A DNA stretch of 64,000 nucleotides from Candidatus Methylacidiphilales bacterium (GCA_033875315.1 JANRJG010000038.1:124001-188000); one strand, 5' to 3'. Positions 7,695 through 16,209 are shown, counted from the first letter of the stretch. The notes: generated from the letters alone by a model not told the origin. Numbers and translations: made by a program.

Positions 7695-8468
7695 TTGTCT
7701 TACCCTTCCAGAGTGTCGTCCGAGCAGACCCATTTCCTTTTTCAAATCACCAACCCCACCCCGCAAACCGCGGCGGAGGGTTGCCTCCCCCTCTCCGGGC
7801 GGGATTTCCCCGTCGTCTTCCGTCGCAACCCACGTGCCCGGCAATACGTCATGCGCCTGCGCACGGACGGCACCGTGGCCGTGACCTTGCCGGGTCGCGG
7901 ATCAAAGGCGGAAGCCTGGCGATTCGTACGCAGCCGCACCGGCTGGATCGAGCGCCAATGGTCCAAGCTCCAAGCCCGCCCGGTCGTCCCCAAGACCTGG
8001 CCCCCTGGAACGGAAATCCTCCTCCGCGGCGAAGCCTTTCCCTTGGAAGTCGTGCATGAGGGCGGCAGCCACCTTCTGCGCATCGGCTCGGAATCCATCC
8101 GTCTGCGCCAGCCGGGCGAGAACCTTCGCACCGTGGCCGAGGCCCTGCTGCGCAAGCTGGCGGCCCGGGAGCTCCCGGGGCGGGTCGATGAACTGGCGGC
8201 ACGCGAAGGGGTCTCGATCCGCGAGGTCACCGTGCGCAACCAGAGTTCCCGCTGGGGTTCCTGTTCGGTGGCCGGTCGTATCTCCCTGAACTGGCGCCTC
8301 ATCCAGATGCCCCCGGCGGTCCGCGACTACATCATCCTGCACGAGTTGATGCACCGGCGCGAAATGAACCACTCCGCCCGTTACTGGCAGGAAGTGGCGC
8401 GCGTCTGCCCGGATTACCCGGAGCACGAACGCTGGATCAAAACCCACGCCGCACGCCTGGGCATGTAA
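7695..8468 (+). CDS. YgjP-type (WLM/M48-like) zinc metallopeptidase-fold protein
   Basis: About 257 residues from a TTG at 7695; a GTG at 7713 is an equally possible start. The C-terminal half carries IILHELMHRREMNHSARYW, which fits the HExxH-like HELMH zinc site plus the downstream H of the YgjP/DUF45 family, together with RWGSCS just before it, a family signature. E. coli YgjP has been associated with UTP pyrophosphatase activity, but a peptidase role is also considered for the fold. The N-terminal third is typical for the family (VMRLRTDGTVAVTLPG). Gene ends 11 bp from the convergent DUF456 gene. Confidence 0.8.
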   Translation: MSYPSRVSSEQTHFLFQITNPTPQTAAEGCLPLSGRDFPVVFRRNPRARQYVMRLRTDGTVAVTLPGRGSKAEAWRFVRSRTGWIERQWSKLQARPVVPKTWPPGTEILLRGEAFPLEVVHEGGSHLLRIGSESIRLRQPGENLRTVAEALLRKLAARELPGRVDELAAREGVSIREVTVRNQSSRWGSCSVAGRISLNWRLIQMPPAVRDYIILHELMHRREMNHSARYWQEVARVCPDYPEHERWIKTHAARLGM

Positions 8469-8479
8469 CTCGGGGATCC

Positions 8480-8965
8480 TCAAAAAAGCAGGGCATCGGC
8501 AAAGAAAGCCGCGATCATCAGGAGAGCCAGCGCGAGCTTGGCCACGGTCGATACGGCCAAGCCCGCTGCCACGCCGAGACCGGCCTTGGACGAATCCTTC
8601 AAGGTCCGTCGTGCGAAGATCATTTCCGCAATCACCGCCCCGATCAGCGGGCCGATGAGCAATCCGGGGAGCAGGCCGAAAAACAAACCGACCAGGCCGC
8701 CAATCACCGCCCCGGCCATCCCCCACTTGGTCCCGCCGAACCACTTCACCCCCGCCACCCCCGAGGCCCACTCGATGACCGTGCCCACCAAAACGGCCAC
8801 ACCCATCAGGGCAATGGTCCACCACGACAACACGTCCGGGAAATAAATTTTGTGCAGGATCGCCGCCCCCCAAATCAGTATCTGACCCGGAAGCACCGGC
8901 AACACCACCCCGGCCAATCCCACCACCATGGCCGCCACAACCAGAATCCAGACTAAAAGTTCCAT
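8480..8965 (-). CDS. DUF456 family membrane protein
   Basis: A 161-residue protein with about four to five hydrophobic segments and the Gly-rich repeats typical of DUF456: GLAGVVLPVLPGQILIWGA near the N-terminus and GLFFGLLPGLLIGPLIGA in the middle. Function of the family is unknown. The start at 8965 (MELLVWILVV) places the first helix at the N-terminus and has TAGGAT (8973-8978) 7 nt upstream; a start 21 bp further up is less likely. Convergent with the metallopeptidase gene. Confidence 0.85.
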   Translation of the reverse strand: MELLVWILVVAAMVVGLAGVVLPVLPGQILIWGAAILHKIYFPDVLSWWTIALMGVAVLVGTVIEWASGVAGVKWFGGTKWGMAGAVIGGLVGLFFGLLPGLLIGPLIGAVIAEMIFARRTLKDSSKAGLGVAAGLAVSTVAKLALALLMIAAFFADALLF

Positions 8966-9061
8966 CGTCCGCATCCTAGCCCACAAACCGACTGTCTGAA
9001 AGCCCTCCCCTTCATGGAATCGTAACGTGCTTTGCCCCCGGGGATTTGCCAGCGTGGAGTC

Positions 9062-9238
9062 ATGGCCAAGAAAAACGACGAACCGAAACCCTCGGAAGTG
9101 CGCCGGGAAAAGCGCAAACTACTCAAGATCCTGGTCCTGCTGGCCAAGGTGTACAAGAAGGGTGCGAAATCCAAAGCCCAGAAGGTGGCCTACGACCAAG
9201 TGGGCGACCTGCTCAAACGGCTGCGGAAAGATTCCTGA
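9062..9238 (+). CDS. small basic protein upstream of rpmH
   Basis: A 58-residue Lys/Arg-rich protein (MAKKNDEPKPSEVRREKRK start) predicted to be mostly helical. The ATG at 9062 has a good ribosome site, GGAG, 3-4 nt upstream. No family was recognised. It lies about 90 bp before rpmH and in the same direction, so it may be transcribed with the ribosomal protein/RNase P genes. The short length and compositional bias limit confidence that it is expressed, but the ribosome site and clean reading frame support it. Confidence 0.55.
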   Translation: MAKKNDEPKPSEVRREKRKLLKILVLLAKVYKKGAKSKAQKVAYDQVGDLLKRLRKDS

Positions 9239-9326
9239 CCCCCCCGGCACATAGAACCCCATATCGCAGGTTGACTTCGACCGTGCGATGGTTAATCTTC
9301 GGCCCCTTTATCAACCGAACAAGACT

Positions 9327-9500
9327 ATGCAACCGACCTACCGCCCGTCCAAACGCACCCGCAAGCGCCAGCACGGATTCCTCGCCAAAACCCGCACCAA
9401 GCGCGGACGCGCCACCCTTTCACGCCGTCGCAAAGCCGGACGCAAACGCCTCTTGCCCAAGGGCGTGGAGCGCAAATTTGCCCGCCACACCCAGGCTTGA
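9327..9500 (+). CDS. rpmH: 50S ribosomal protein L34
   Basis: A 57-residue protein with the complete L34 signature: MQPTYRPSKRTRKRQHGFLA, then RTKRGRATLSRRRKAGRKRL. It is a component of the large ribosomal subunit. L34 usually has 44-47 residues; here a C-terminal extension (PKGVERKFARHTQA) arises because the gene overlaps the start of rnpA. The start at 9327 is chosen because L34 begins with M-K/Q-x-T; an upstream in-frame ATG at 9288 would add 13 non-conserved residues. Confidence 0.95.
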   Translation: MQPTYRPSKRTRKRQHGFLAKTRTKRGRATLSRRRKAGRKRLLPKGVERKFARHTQA

Positions 9501-9864
9501 ACTGGGGCGGGATCGTATCCTGCGCCAGCGCCAAGATTTCGACCGTATCCGGCGGGACGGCCAGCGCGTCGTCGGCCGCTTTTTGGTCTGTAATTACCTG
9601 ACCGACCCCGCGCATCCCACCCGGGCCGCCTTTGTCATCGGAAAAGCCTGCGGCGGCGCGGTCGCCCGCAACCGCCTCAAACGCCGACTGCGCGAAATTT
9701 ATCGTCGCTTTGCCCAATCCCACCTCATCCCGGGATTGCAATCCGTATGGATCGCCCGGCAGAATGCGGCGCCCGCGGAATTCGCCGTCCTGCGGGAAGA
9801 ACTGCTCCGGCTCTACCGCAAAGCGGGATTGACCACCGGGGCCCGTGACTGCGGGGAGCCCTGA
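9478..9864 (+). CDS. rnpA: ribonuclease P protein component
   Basis: The protein subunit of RNase P, which matures tRNA 5-prime ends. It has ARNRLKRRLREIYRR, the conserved RNR motif that binds the RNA, preceded by FDRIRRDGQRVVGRFLVCNY and AAFVIGKACGGAV. There is no in-frame ATG near the conserved N-terminus. The TTG at 9478 is proposed as start because GTGGAG lies 7 nt upstream; it gives 128 residues, close to the usual 115-130, and a 23-bp overlap with rpmH, suggesting coupled translation. yidD, which often follows rnpA, is absent: yidC begins 31 bp downstream. Confidence 0.9.
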   Translation: MPATPRLELGRDRILRQRQDFDRIRRDGQRVVGRFLVCNYLTDPAHPTRAAFVIGKACGGAVARNRLKRRLREIYRRFAQSHLIPGLQSVWIARQNAAPAEFAVLREELLRLYRKAGLTTGARDCGEP

Positions 9865-9895
9865 TTCCCGCCCTCATCGGACAATTGGAGATTTC

Positions 9896-11704
9896 ATGGA
9901 CCGTACAAGTTGGATCGCTGTCATCATCTGTTTCCTGCTCCTCTTGGGCTGGGGACCGCTGGTCAATCATTTCTACCCCAACCGGCCAGGGCCCGCGCTC
10001 ACCGGCAACCAGACTGCATCCCCCCCCGATGCCTCCGGTCTCAATCCAGGCAGCCCCAGCAACCCGGCCATCCCAAACGCCCCAGCCCCCGCTGCTGCTT
10101 CGGCCCAAACCCCCGCTTTGCTCGAAGCGGTCACCCCGCCCCGCAGTGAAGCCGGTAACGAACAACGGCTCCTCTTGGAAAACGATCTCGTCCGGGTGGA
10201 ATTCTCCTCCCTCGGCGGCGCCATCCGCACCGTCTCCCTCAAAGAACACCGGGCTGATGGGGAAAACCCCGTCGTGCTCAACGGCGCGGCCCAACTCCCC
10301 CTGCTCAACCTTCGCGGCTGGGACCCCCAGCACGATCTCAGCCTCTACACCGTCGACAGCGCCGACGCCCAACAGATCACCTTTTCCCGCCAAGTCCAAC
10401 CCGGCGTCATCCTGACCCGCACCTACAAACTCGGACCCGATTACCGCATCGATCTTTCACAAACGGTCTTCAACCGTTCCCCCAACCCCCTCGTCCTACC
10501 GCCATATACCCTCGATTTGGGCACCGCCACGTCTGTCTACCAAACATCGGCGGAACGCCCGTATGTCGGCGTCTCCTGGCACACCCCGGAAGGCGGCTAC
10601 ACCAAACACAAAGTCCCCGAATTCGACGGATTCCACCTGCTCGGCATCCAGATGAGCCAGGGCAAAAGCATCATCGAAAGCAAACCCGGCCAGGCCATCC
10701 AGTGGGCCTCGCTCAAAAGTCAGTTCTTTGCCGTCATCGTTGACTGCATCGACTTCAACGCCTCCCACGTCTCCGCCACCCGCAGGCTTTTCCCGGAGTT
10801 GCGTCCCAAAAATGAAGCCGTGCCCGACGGGCTGGTCGGGGAGTTGACCATCCCGGGTATCCAGGCCGCCGCCGGGGCCTCCTACAAACAGGATTTTCTC
10901 GTCTACGCCGGCCCGAAGGAAGACCGCCGCCTTCGCACCCTGCCCGACCGCATGGACGAGGTGATGGAATTCGGCTGGATGGCCTGGATCAGCCGCCCGC
11001 TCCTCACCTTCATGAATCTCGTCCACAGCTTCGTGGGCAATTACGGTCTCACCATCATCATCCTCACCGTCCTGATCAAGGCGGTCCTCTGGTGGCCCCA
11101 GGGACAGGCCAACAAAAGCATGAAGCGCATGCAGACGGTGGCCCCCCTGATCAAGGAATTGCAGGACAAATACAAGGACAACCCGACCAAGCTCAACGAG
11201 GAGATGCTCAAGGTTTACCAGGATTACGGGGTCAACCCCCTCGGCGGCTGCCTGCCCATGCTCCTCCAGTTCCCCGTCTTCCTCGGCTTTTACTACATGT
11301 TGCTCAGCGCCACGGAACTGCGCCACGCCGGTTTCCTCTGGATCCACGACCTCTCCAAGCCCGATACCATCTTCCACCTCCCCATCCCGGGCCTGGAACT
11401 CCCGGTCAACCCCATGCCCCTGGTCATGGCCGCCACCATGTATTGGAGCATGCAGATCACCCCGCAACCCCAGGGTGTCGACAATCCCTCCATGAAAATC
11501 CTGAAGTTCATGCCGTTGATCTTCCTCCTCTTCTGTTATAACTTCAGTTCGGCACTCTCCCTCTATTGGACGGTGCAGAACCTCCTTTCCATCGTGCAAA
11601 TCAAGGTCAACATGTCCCAGGCAGCCCCGACCCTCGAGGCCCTCAAAGTCGAGGCCCAGCAACGACGCAAGGCCCGAAAAGCCCGGGGCAAATTCGGACT
11701 TTGA
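9896..11704 (+). CDS. yidC: membrane protein insertase YidC
   Basis: A 602-residue YidC/Oxa1 insertase of the Gram-negative type. TM1 at residues 6-22 (WIAVIICFLLLLGWG), a Pro/Ala-rich linker, the large periplasmic beta-domain (about 80-370) and the conserved five-helix region after residue 375, with LIKAVLWWPQGQANKSMKRM, the hydrophilic-groove helix and the GGCLPMLLQFPVFLGFYYML helix. The start at 9896 has GGAG 5 nt upstream; it lies 31 bp after rnpA. Together with rpmH-rnpA-jag this is the classic conserved cluster. Confidence 0.95.
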   Translation: MDRTSWIAVIICFLLLLGWGPLVNHFYPNRPGPALTGNQTASPPDASGLNPGSPSNPAIPNAPAPAAASAQTPALLEAVTPPRSEAGNEQRLLLENDLVRVEFSSLGGAIRTVSLKEHRADGENPVVLNGAAQLPLLNLRGWDPQHDLSLYTVDSADAQQITFSRQVQPGVILTRTYKLGPDYRIDLSQTVFNRSPNPLVLPPYTLDLGTATSVYQTSAERPYVGVSWHTPEGGYTKHKVPEFDGFHLLGIQMSQGKSIIESKPGQAIQWASLKSQFFAVIVDCIDFNASHVSATRRLFPELRPKNEAVPDGLVGELTIPGIQAAAGASYKQDFLVYAGPKEDRRLRTLPDRMDEVMEFGWMAWISRPLLTFMNLVHSFVGNYGLTIIILTVLIKAVLWWPQGQANKSMKRMQTVAPLIKELQDKYKDNPTKLNEEMLKVYQDYGVNPLGGCLPMLLQFPVFLGFYYMLLSATELRHAGFLWIHDLSKPDTIFHLPIPGLELPVNPMPLVMAATMYWSMQITPQPQGVDNPSMKILKFMPLIFLLFCYNFSSALSLYWTVQNLLSIVQIKVNMSQAAPTLEALKVEAQQRRKARKARGKFGL

Positions 11705-11743
11705 ACGATTCTGAACGCCCCCTGAACGACCGTACGTCTCTTT

Positions 11744-12205
11744 ATGCAATCCGGATATTCCCCACGCGAAACACTCGAGCTCATGCTCGGTCACCTGGGT
11801 TTCACTTTCGAGATCCGGGAAGAGGAGCGCCCTTCGGGCCGCACCCTCCACGTCTTCACCCGTGAATCCGCCCGCCTCATCGGACGCAACGGCCGGGTCA
11901 TCGACGACCTGCAATACCTCCTCAACCGCATCCTCACCCGCGACGAAGAAGCCGCCCCGCGGGTGATCGTCGACGTGGAAAACTTCCGCCAGCAACTGGT
12001 CGACCACATGCTGGCCGAGGTCCGTGAGGCTGCCGAACAGGTCCGCAGCAGCGGCCAGGAGGTCGTGTTGCGCCCGATGAATTCCTTCGAACGACGCCTG
12101 GTGCACAATCTCTTCAAGGACGACCCCGATGTTCAGTCGGTCAGTCCCCAGGACGATTCCCGCATCAAACGGATCACCTTGCGCAAACGCCCCGCTTCCT
12201 CCTAG
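11744..12205 (+). CDS. jag: KH-R3H RNA-binding protein Jag/KhpB
   Basis: A 153-residue protein with a KH-type region (residues about 20-75, with ARLIGRNGRVIDDLQYLLNR as the GxxG RNA-binding loop) and a C-terminal R3H-like domain (MNSFERRLVHNLFKDDPDV). It binds RNA and partners with YidC in the conserved cluster. The separate Jag_N domain seen in Firmicutes proteins is missing, as in many Gram-negative homologues. Its stop codon TAG overlaps the AGGA ribosome site of the next gene. Confidence 0.9.
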   Translation: MQSGYSPRETLELMLGHLGFTFEIREEERPSGRTLHVFTRESARLIGRNGRVIDDLQYLLNRILTRDEEAAPRVIVDVENFRQQLVDHMLAEVREAAEQVRSSGQEVVLRPMNSFERRLVHNLFKDDPDVQSVSPQDDSRIKRITLRKRPASS

Positions 12206-12214
12206 GATCACCCC

Positions 12215-14128
12215 GTGAACGCCCCGACGGCGATCCTCTCCGGGCGGGAGCCGTTCCTGCGTCTTACCCTGGGCGCTTTTGGGACGGCCCTGACGGCGGC
12301 CATACTCTCTGTTTCCGTTCTCCACTGGGGCGGGGTCTATCCGGCCATTGGCACCTGGTTGCAGATGGCGGGCGGCGCCCTCTGGGCAGTGGTGGCGGCC
12401 ATCTGCGCGCTCAATTTCACCCAGCGTAAAGCTTCCGGTGATCCCATCGACCTCGCGGTCTTCCTCTTCCTGGCCTACGCCGGATGGCGCTACACCACCA
12501 CTCCGGTGGAATACCCCGCGCGCCTCGAATGGCTCTGGATCTTGACCTATGCCGCCATCTTCCTCTTCGTCCGTTACGGGATGCCCAACCGGCACTGGGC
12601 CATGGCCCTGATCGGTCTCTTGGTGGCCGTCGCCCTGGCCAGTTGTATCTATGCCCTGATCAACCGCAACAACCCAACCCACCTCATCTGGGGTCTGCCA
12701 CGGCCGAATTATCAAGAGCGCGTCTCCGGCACCTTTGGTTGCCCGAACCATTTCGCCAACCTCATGGTCATGGCCGCCCTCTGCTGCCTTTTCATCGGTT
12801 CCTATTCCCGCCTGCCCTGGCCCCTGCGCATCTTCCTCTATTACCTGGCCGCCCTGCTCACCACCGGACTCTACTTTTCCATTTCCCGCGGCGGCTACCT
12901 CGCCTGGGTCACCGGCATGGGCGTGGTCGCCTGGTTCCTCTTCCGCAAAGCGGAAATCCGCTGGTGGTGGAAACTCACCGCCGCCATCACCGTCGCTGCC
13001 GGTGCGGTGGTCGTGGTGATCAAAAACCCGTTCGTCATGGAACGGATCGACGGAATGGTCCGTGGAGATATTCGCCAACTATTGGCCGAGGTCAGCCTGC
13101 ATATCTGGCAGATGGCTCCTTGGTGGGGCCACGGGGTCGGTGGTTACGACTTTCTTTATCTGCGCCACCACGGGCTGGTCTTGCAAACACGCGCCCTCTA
13201 CGCCCACTGCGATTACTTCAACACGCTGGTGGACTACGGAGCCGTCGGGCTCGGCTTGATCCTGGTTTTCCTCACCTGCGTCATCGTCGAACTGCGCCGC
13301 AAATCCCGCACCGGCACGCACGAACGCGACCTCCTTCTGGTCCGCCTGGGCTGGGCCGCACTGGCGGCCATGGCCATCCACTCGGTCTTTGATTTCAGCC
13401 TCCACATCCCTGCCTGCGCCGTGGCCTTTTTTATTATTCTGGCCGCTGCCGTCATGCGCACCCACCACGAAGAAAAACACCTTCCATCCGTGCGACTTCC
13501 CCGTCTGGCCTTGGTCTTGGCCGCACTCGCCGCGCTCGCCGCCAGCGGCTACACCACGGCAACCGCCTGGCAAACCGGACGGGCCCTCCGCCTCGTCCCC
13601 ACCAAGGAAAAGGATTTCACCCCCCTGGCAGACGCCGACCTCCGGCGTCTGGGCGAGCAACTCTACGCTCTGGACCCGAATGCCTACCCGCAGCTGGAGC
13701 GGATCGGCGATGCTTACCGTGTGCGCGCGGCCAAGCTGGGGAGCGAATTGAGCCAAAGTCCCGGTTCCCTAGAACTTCTGCGGGCAAGGGAAGATCTGGG
13801 CAAACGATCCCTCATGTACTACCAAAGGGCCCACCAAGCCGCCCCCTTGGAGGACACCCTTCTGGTCAAACAGGCCATGATCCTCGACATCCTGCAACGC
13901 AGCGCCGAAGCCGAGCTGGCTTTCCAAAAAGCCATTAGTCTGCAGCCCCACAATCGTTACTTCCGCTTCCACTACGGCCTGCACCTTTTGGAAAGCGGCG
14001 ACATTGGTGCTGCACTTGATCAATTTCGCTTCTCCGCCTCCATGCCCCTCGATCCGCGCGAAGATCCCGCCCTGCGACAGTTCGCCCTCATGACCATCCA
14101 GAAACTCGAAAAATCCCTCCGTCGCTAA
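12215..14128 (+). CDS. O-antigen ligase-like membrane protein with C-terminal TPR region
   Basis: A 637-residue protein beginning at a GTG with AGGA 7 nt upstream. About 10-12 transmembrane helices occupy residues 15-430; the Wzy_C/WaaL region includes SGTFGCPNHFANLMVM and a large periplasmic loop around residues 290-350 with WWGHGVGGYDF. The last 150 residues form TPR-like helices. WaaL/Wzy family enzymes join or polymerise oligosaccharide repeats at the periplasmic face. Ligase and polymerase cannot be told apart by sequence. It starts 9 bp after jag, so it is probably part of that operon, replacing the usual mnmE. Confidence 0.82.
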   Translation: MNAPTAILSGREPFLRLTLGAFGTALTAAILSVSVLHWGGVYPAIGTWLQMAGGALWAVVAAICALNFTQRKASGDPIDLAVFLFLAYAGWRYTTTPVEYPARLEWLWILTYAAIFLFVRYGMPNRHWAMALIGLLVAVALASCIYALINRNNPTHLIWGLPRPNYQERVSGTFGCPNHFANLMVMAALCCLFIGSYSRLPWPLRIFLYYLAALLTTGLYFSISRGGYLAWVTGMGVVAWFLFRKAEIRWWWKLTAAITVAAGAVVVVIKNPFVMERIDGMVRGDIRQLLAEVSLHIWQMAPWWGHGVGGYDFLYLRHHGLVLQTRALYAHCDYFNTLVDYGAVGLGLILVFLTCVIVELRRKSRTGTHERDLLLVRLGWAALAAMAIHSVFDFSLHIPACAVAFFIILAAAVMRTHHEEKHLPSVRLPRLALVLAALAALAASGYTTATAWQTGRALRLVPTKEKDFTPLADADLRRLGEQLYALDPNAYPQLERIGDAYRVRAAKLGSELSQSPGSLELLRAREDLGKRSLMYYQRAHQAAPLEDTLLVKQAMILDILQRSAEAELAFQKAISLQPHNRYFRFHYGLHLLESGDIGAALDQFRFSASMPLDPREDPALRQFALMTIQKLEKSLRR

Positions 14129-14144
14129 GGCGGAAGGATGCTGT

Positions 14145-14314
14145 TGAACCACAGAGGACACAGTGAACACAGAGTTGAAAACAGGGTCTACAAAAGAGCG
14201 GCGAACAATCCCTACTGAGTGGACGCTCGATTCAACTTCATCGCATGCTGATCAAAAAGGATAACTACCCAACCCCTTTCTTCCTCTGTGCCCTCTGTGT
14301 CCTCTGTGGTAAAC
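14145..14314. repeat. inverted pair of 9-nt-period CACAGAG repeats (module 2)
   Basis: Left end 14145-14176 reads TGAACCACAGAGGACACAG then TGAACACAGAGTTG; right end 14282-14314 reads TCCTCTGTGCCCTCTGTG then TCCTCTGTGGTAAACC. Both ends consist of 9-nt units of the form NNCACAGAG (or its complement) and they are inverted relative to one another with tails pointing outward. About 100 bp of unrelated sequence lies between. The element fills the gap between the O-antigen ligase and ndk; the rest of the gap shows nothing else. Confidence 0.65.
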
Positions 14315-14387
14315 CAACTGAATCGTTCCGTTCGCCCTTCAAAATGCGCTTTCCAAAAACGCCGCCATGGCTAGCTTGGGGAACCTT

Positions 14388-14807
14388 ATGGAAAAGACCC
14401 TCATCCTTTTGAAGCCCGATTGCCTGAAAAACAGCCACTGCGGCGAAGTCATCGGGCGCTTTGAAAAAGCCGGTTTCGCCATCCGCGGCTGCAAGATGAT
14501 CCGCCTCACCGACGCCATCCTGGCCGAACACTACGCCCATGTGGCCTCCAAGCCGTTTTACCCCGAAATCAAGAACTTCATGCAGTCCGCCCCCGTCATC
14601 GCCCTCATCCTCGAAGGCGACAAAGCCGTCGAACGCATCCGCGAACTCCTCGGTCCCACCGACAGCACCAAGGCGGCCAAAGGCACCATCCGCGGCGACC
14701 TCGGCAAGAGCGTCATGGTCAACGTCGTCCACGCCTCCGACTCCCCGGAAAACGCCGCCCTGGAAATCCAGCGCTTCTTCCTGCCCGCCGAAGTCTTCGC
14801 CTATTGA
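14388..14807 (+). CDS. ndk: nucleoside diphosphate kinase
   Basis: Transfers the gamma-phosphate of ATP to NDPs through a phosphohistidine. The 139-residue protein has the full fold: EKTLILLKPDCLK at the N-terminus, FYPEIKNFMQSAPV, and the active-site histidine in NVVHASDSPENA (usually HGSDS; Gly is Ala here). The start at 14388 matches family N-termini and has GGGGA about 6 nt upstream; an ATG at 14367 would add seven residues. Convergent with the Nudix gene, 29 bp apart. Confidence 0.93.
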   Translation: MEKTLILLKPDCLKNSHCGEVIGRFEKAGFAIRGCKMIRLTDAILAEHYAHVASKPFYPEIKNFMQSAPVIALILEGDKAVERIRELLGPTDSTKAAKGTIRGDLGKSVMVNVVHASDSPENAALEIQRFFLPAEVFAY

Positions 14808-14836
14808 TTCGGATTCAGACTCTGGGCTGAGGACAA

Positions 14837-15337
14837 CTAGGGCACCATCCGATGGCTGGTGATCCGGTCTCCGTCAAAGGTGAAATATCCGGCGAACAAT
14901 CTTCCGGCCAGCATCTCGGGAATCCAGTAAATGTCGTCTGCCCACATCTGGGCGTAAGGGATCTTTTCCACGGACTCCCAAAAGGGCTCGGCCTCGTCGG
15001 TTTCCACCATCTCGCCGGAACATCCCCTGGCCGTGAAGACGGCGCAATGAATGGAATGCCCGTCGGCGAATTGGAAAAACAACTCGCCGGCGAGGACCGG
15101 ATCTTCGGGAAACAGGCCGACTTCTTCCCGGGTTTCCCTCACCGCGGCTTGGAGGGCGCTTTCTCCGGGTTCGATCCGTCCGCCCGGGGCGTTGATTTTG
15201 CCGGCACCCAAACCGCGTTTTTTCCGGATCAAGAGGATGCGTTCCTCCCGGATGATGAAACAAAGCACCGCGCGTTCACGCGGGGACTCCCCGGTTTCCC
15301 AGTAAGGAAGATAAAGAGGACGGGAAGGGGTTTCCAT
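14837..15337 (-). CDS. Nudix hydrolase (MutT/8-oxo-dGTPase type)
   Basis: A 166-residue Nudix hydrolase. The Nudix box is complete: GGRIEPGESALQAAVRETRE followed by EVGL, with the catalytic REEV core as RETREEV. The preceding ILLIRKKRGLGAGKINAPGG resembles human MTH1/bacterial MutT-like 8-oxo-dGTP or 2-OH-dATP hydrolases. The ATG at 15337 overlaps the stop of the upstream rhomboid-like gene in ATGA, so translation is probably coupled; an in-frame TTG three bases earlier is unlikely to be used. Last gene of the long minus-strand cluster. Confidence 0.88.
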   Translation of the reverse strand: METPSRPLYLPYWETGESPRERAVLCFIIREERILLIRKKRGLGAGKINAPGGRIEPGESALQAAVRETREEVGLFPEDPVLAGELFFQFADGHSIHCAVFTARGCSGEMVETDEAEPFWESVEKIPYAQMWADDIYWIPEMLAGRLFAGYFTFDGDRITSHRMVP

Positions 15338-16209
15338 CAATCCTGGCCGGCATCCCGGCGGACCAGCTTTTGCCGGGTGCGTTCCAGCACCGCCCGGTCG
15401 CGCTCGTTCAAACTGGCCATGCCGTTGCGGGAAATTTTTTCCAAGATCTCGTCAACCGTCTGTTCCTCGACCGCGCGTTCCAGCTGGTTGCGGGCGCGGC
15501 GCTGGTCGATCTTCCGCTCCCGGCGTTGCATCCGCCAGGATTCGACGGCGTTCCACCACCCGAAGCCCCCGCCGACCCCGGCAAAACGGAGCATGCTCCA
15601 GGCCACCGACATGGTCAGCCAGAAGTAAAGCAACAGGAACCAATCATGGCCCACCAAGTAGACCAGGGTGGAAATGGCCAGAAAAACCACCGCCATCCAC
15701 TTGGCCAGGATGCCGAAGAGAAGCTGGGCATTGGGATAGATGATGGCAAAACCGACAAACACCGCCAAATGGATGGTCGAGGATCCCTCGATGAACCCGC
15801 TGGCGTGGAGGGGGACGAAGAGATTGAGTGCGGCCAGACCGACCGGGGGCATCAGGCAGAGCAGGGCGTAGAACCAGGCAAAGGCACTCCTGCCAATGAA
15901 TCGCTCCACCTCGCGGCCGAACCAGAAAAACATCAGCATTTGCACGGCAAAAAAGATGCTTTCGCGCGTGATGTCGTGGCAGAAGGCGTAGGTGAAGAGG
16001 GACCAGGGCCGCCCGGAGGCGAGAAAGGATGTGTCGAATTTGGCCGCCTCGACCCAAGCCGTCTGCTTGGTGGTCAAGAGCAAGGCCACCACCAGCATGC
16101 CCGCCACATGGACGAGGGTGATCAATGTGGTCACATCTAGGGCCACCCCGCGGATGTAGGTCAACGGTTCGGAGGAACCCGAGGACGATGGCCACCGATG
16201 ATAAGACAT
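15337..16209 (-). CDS. rhomboid-like membrane protein with DUF6576-like tail
   Basis: A 290-residue protein with six hydrophobic segments and the rhomboid-fold layout, followed by a charged C-terminal tail whose end (ILEKISRNGMASLNERDRAV) looks like the small domain that often follows bacterial rhomboid homologues (DUF6576). The catalytic GxSG is degenerate (GSST around residue 145) and no clear His partner is seen in the last helix, so it is probably a pseudoprotease. The ATG at 16209 has TAGGTT 7 nt upstream and TTGCCC 17 nt above that, so it may have its own promoter in the 126-bp gap after gspD. Confidence 0.7.
   Translation of the reverse strand: MSYHRWPSSSGSSEPLTYIRGVALDVTTLITLVHVAGMLVVALLLTTKQTAWVEAAKFDTSFLASGRPWSLFTYAFCHDITRESIFFAVQMLMFFWFGREVERFIGRSAFAWFYALLCLMPPVGLAALNLFVPLHASGFIEGSSTIHLAVFVGFAIIYPNAQLLFGILAKWMAVVFLAISTLVYLVGHDWFLLLYFWLTMSVAWSMLRFAGVGGGFGWWNAVESWRMQRRERKIDQRRARNQLERAVEEQTVDEILEKISRNGMASLNERDRAVLERTRQKLVRRDAGQD

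Noticed and set aside
8986-9330. Possible replication origin near rpmH
   Set aside because: rpmH-rnpA-yidC-jag often lies by oriC, but there is no dnaA and I saw no TTATNCACA boxes or AT-rich unwinding region in this stretch.
10496-13078. Long open frame on the minus strand (860 codons) opposite yidC, jag and the ligase
   Set aside because: It is antisense to three well-supported genes, its product is Gly/Asp/Glu/His-rich without any domain, and it exists because GC-rich codon usage avoids stops on the opposite strand.
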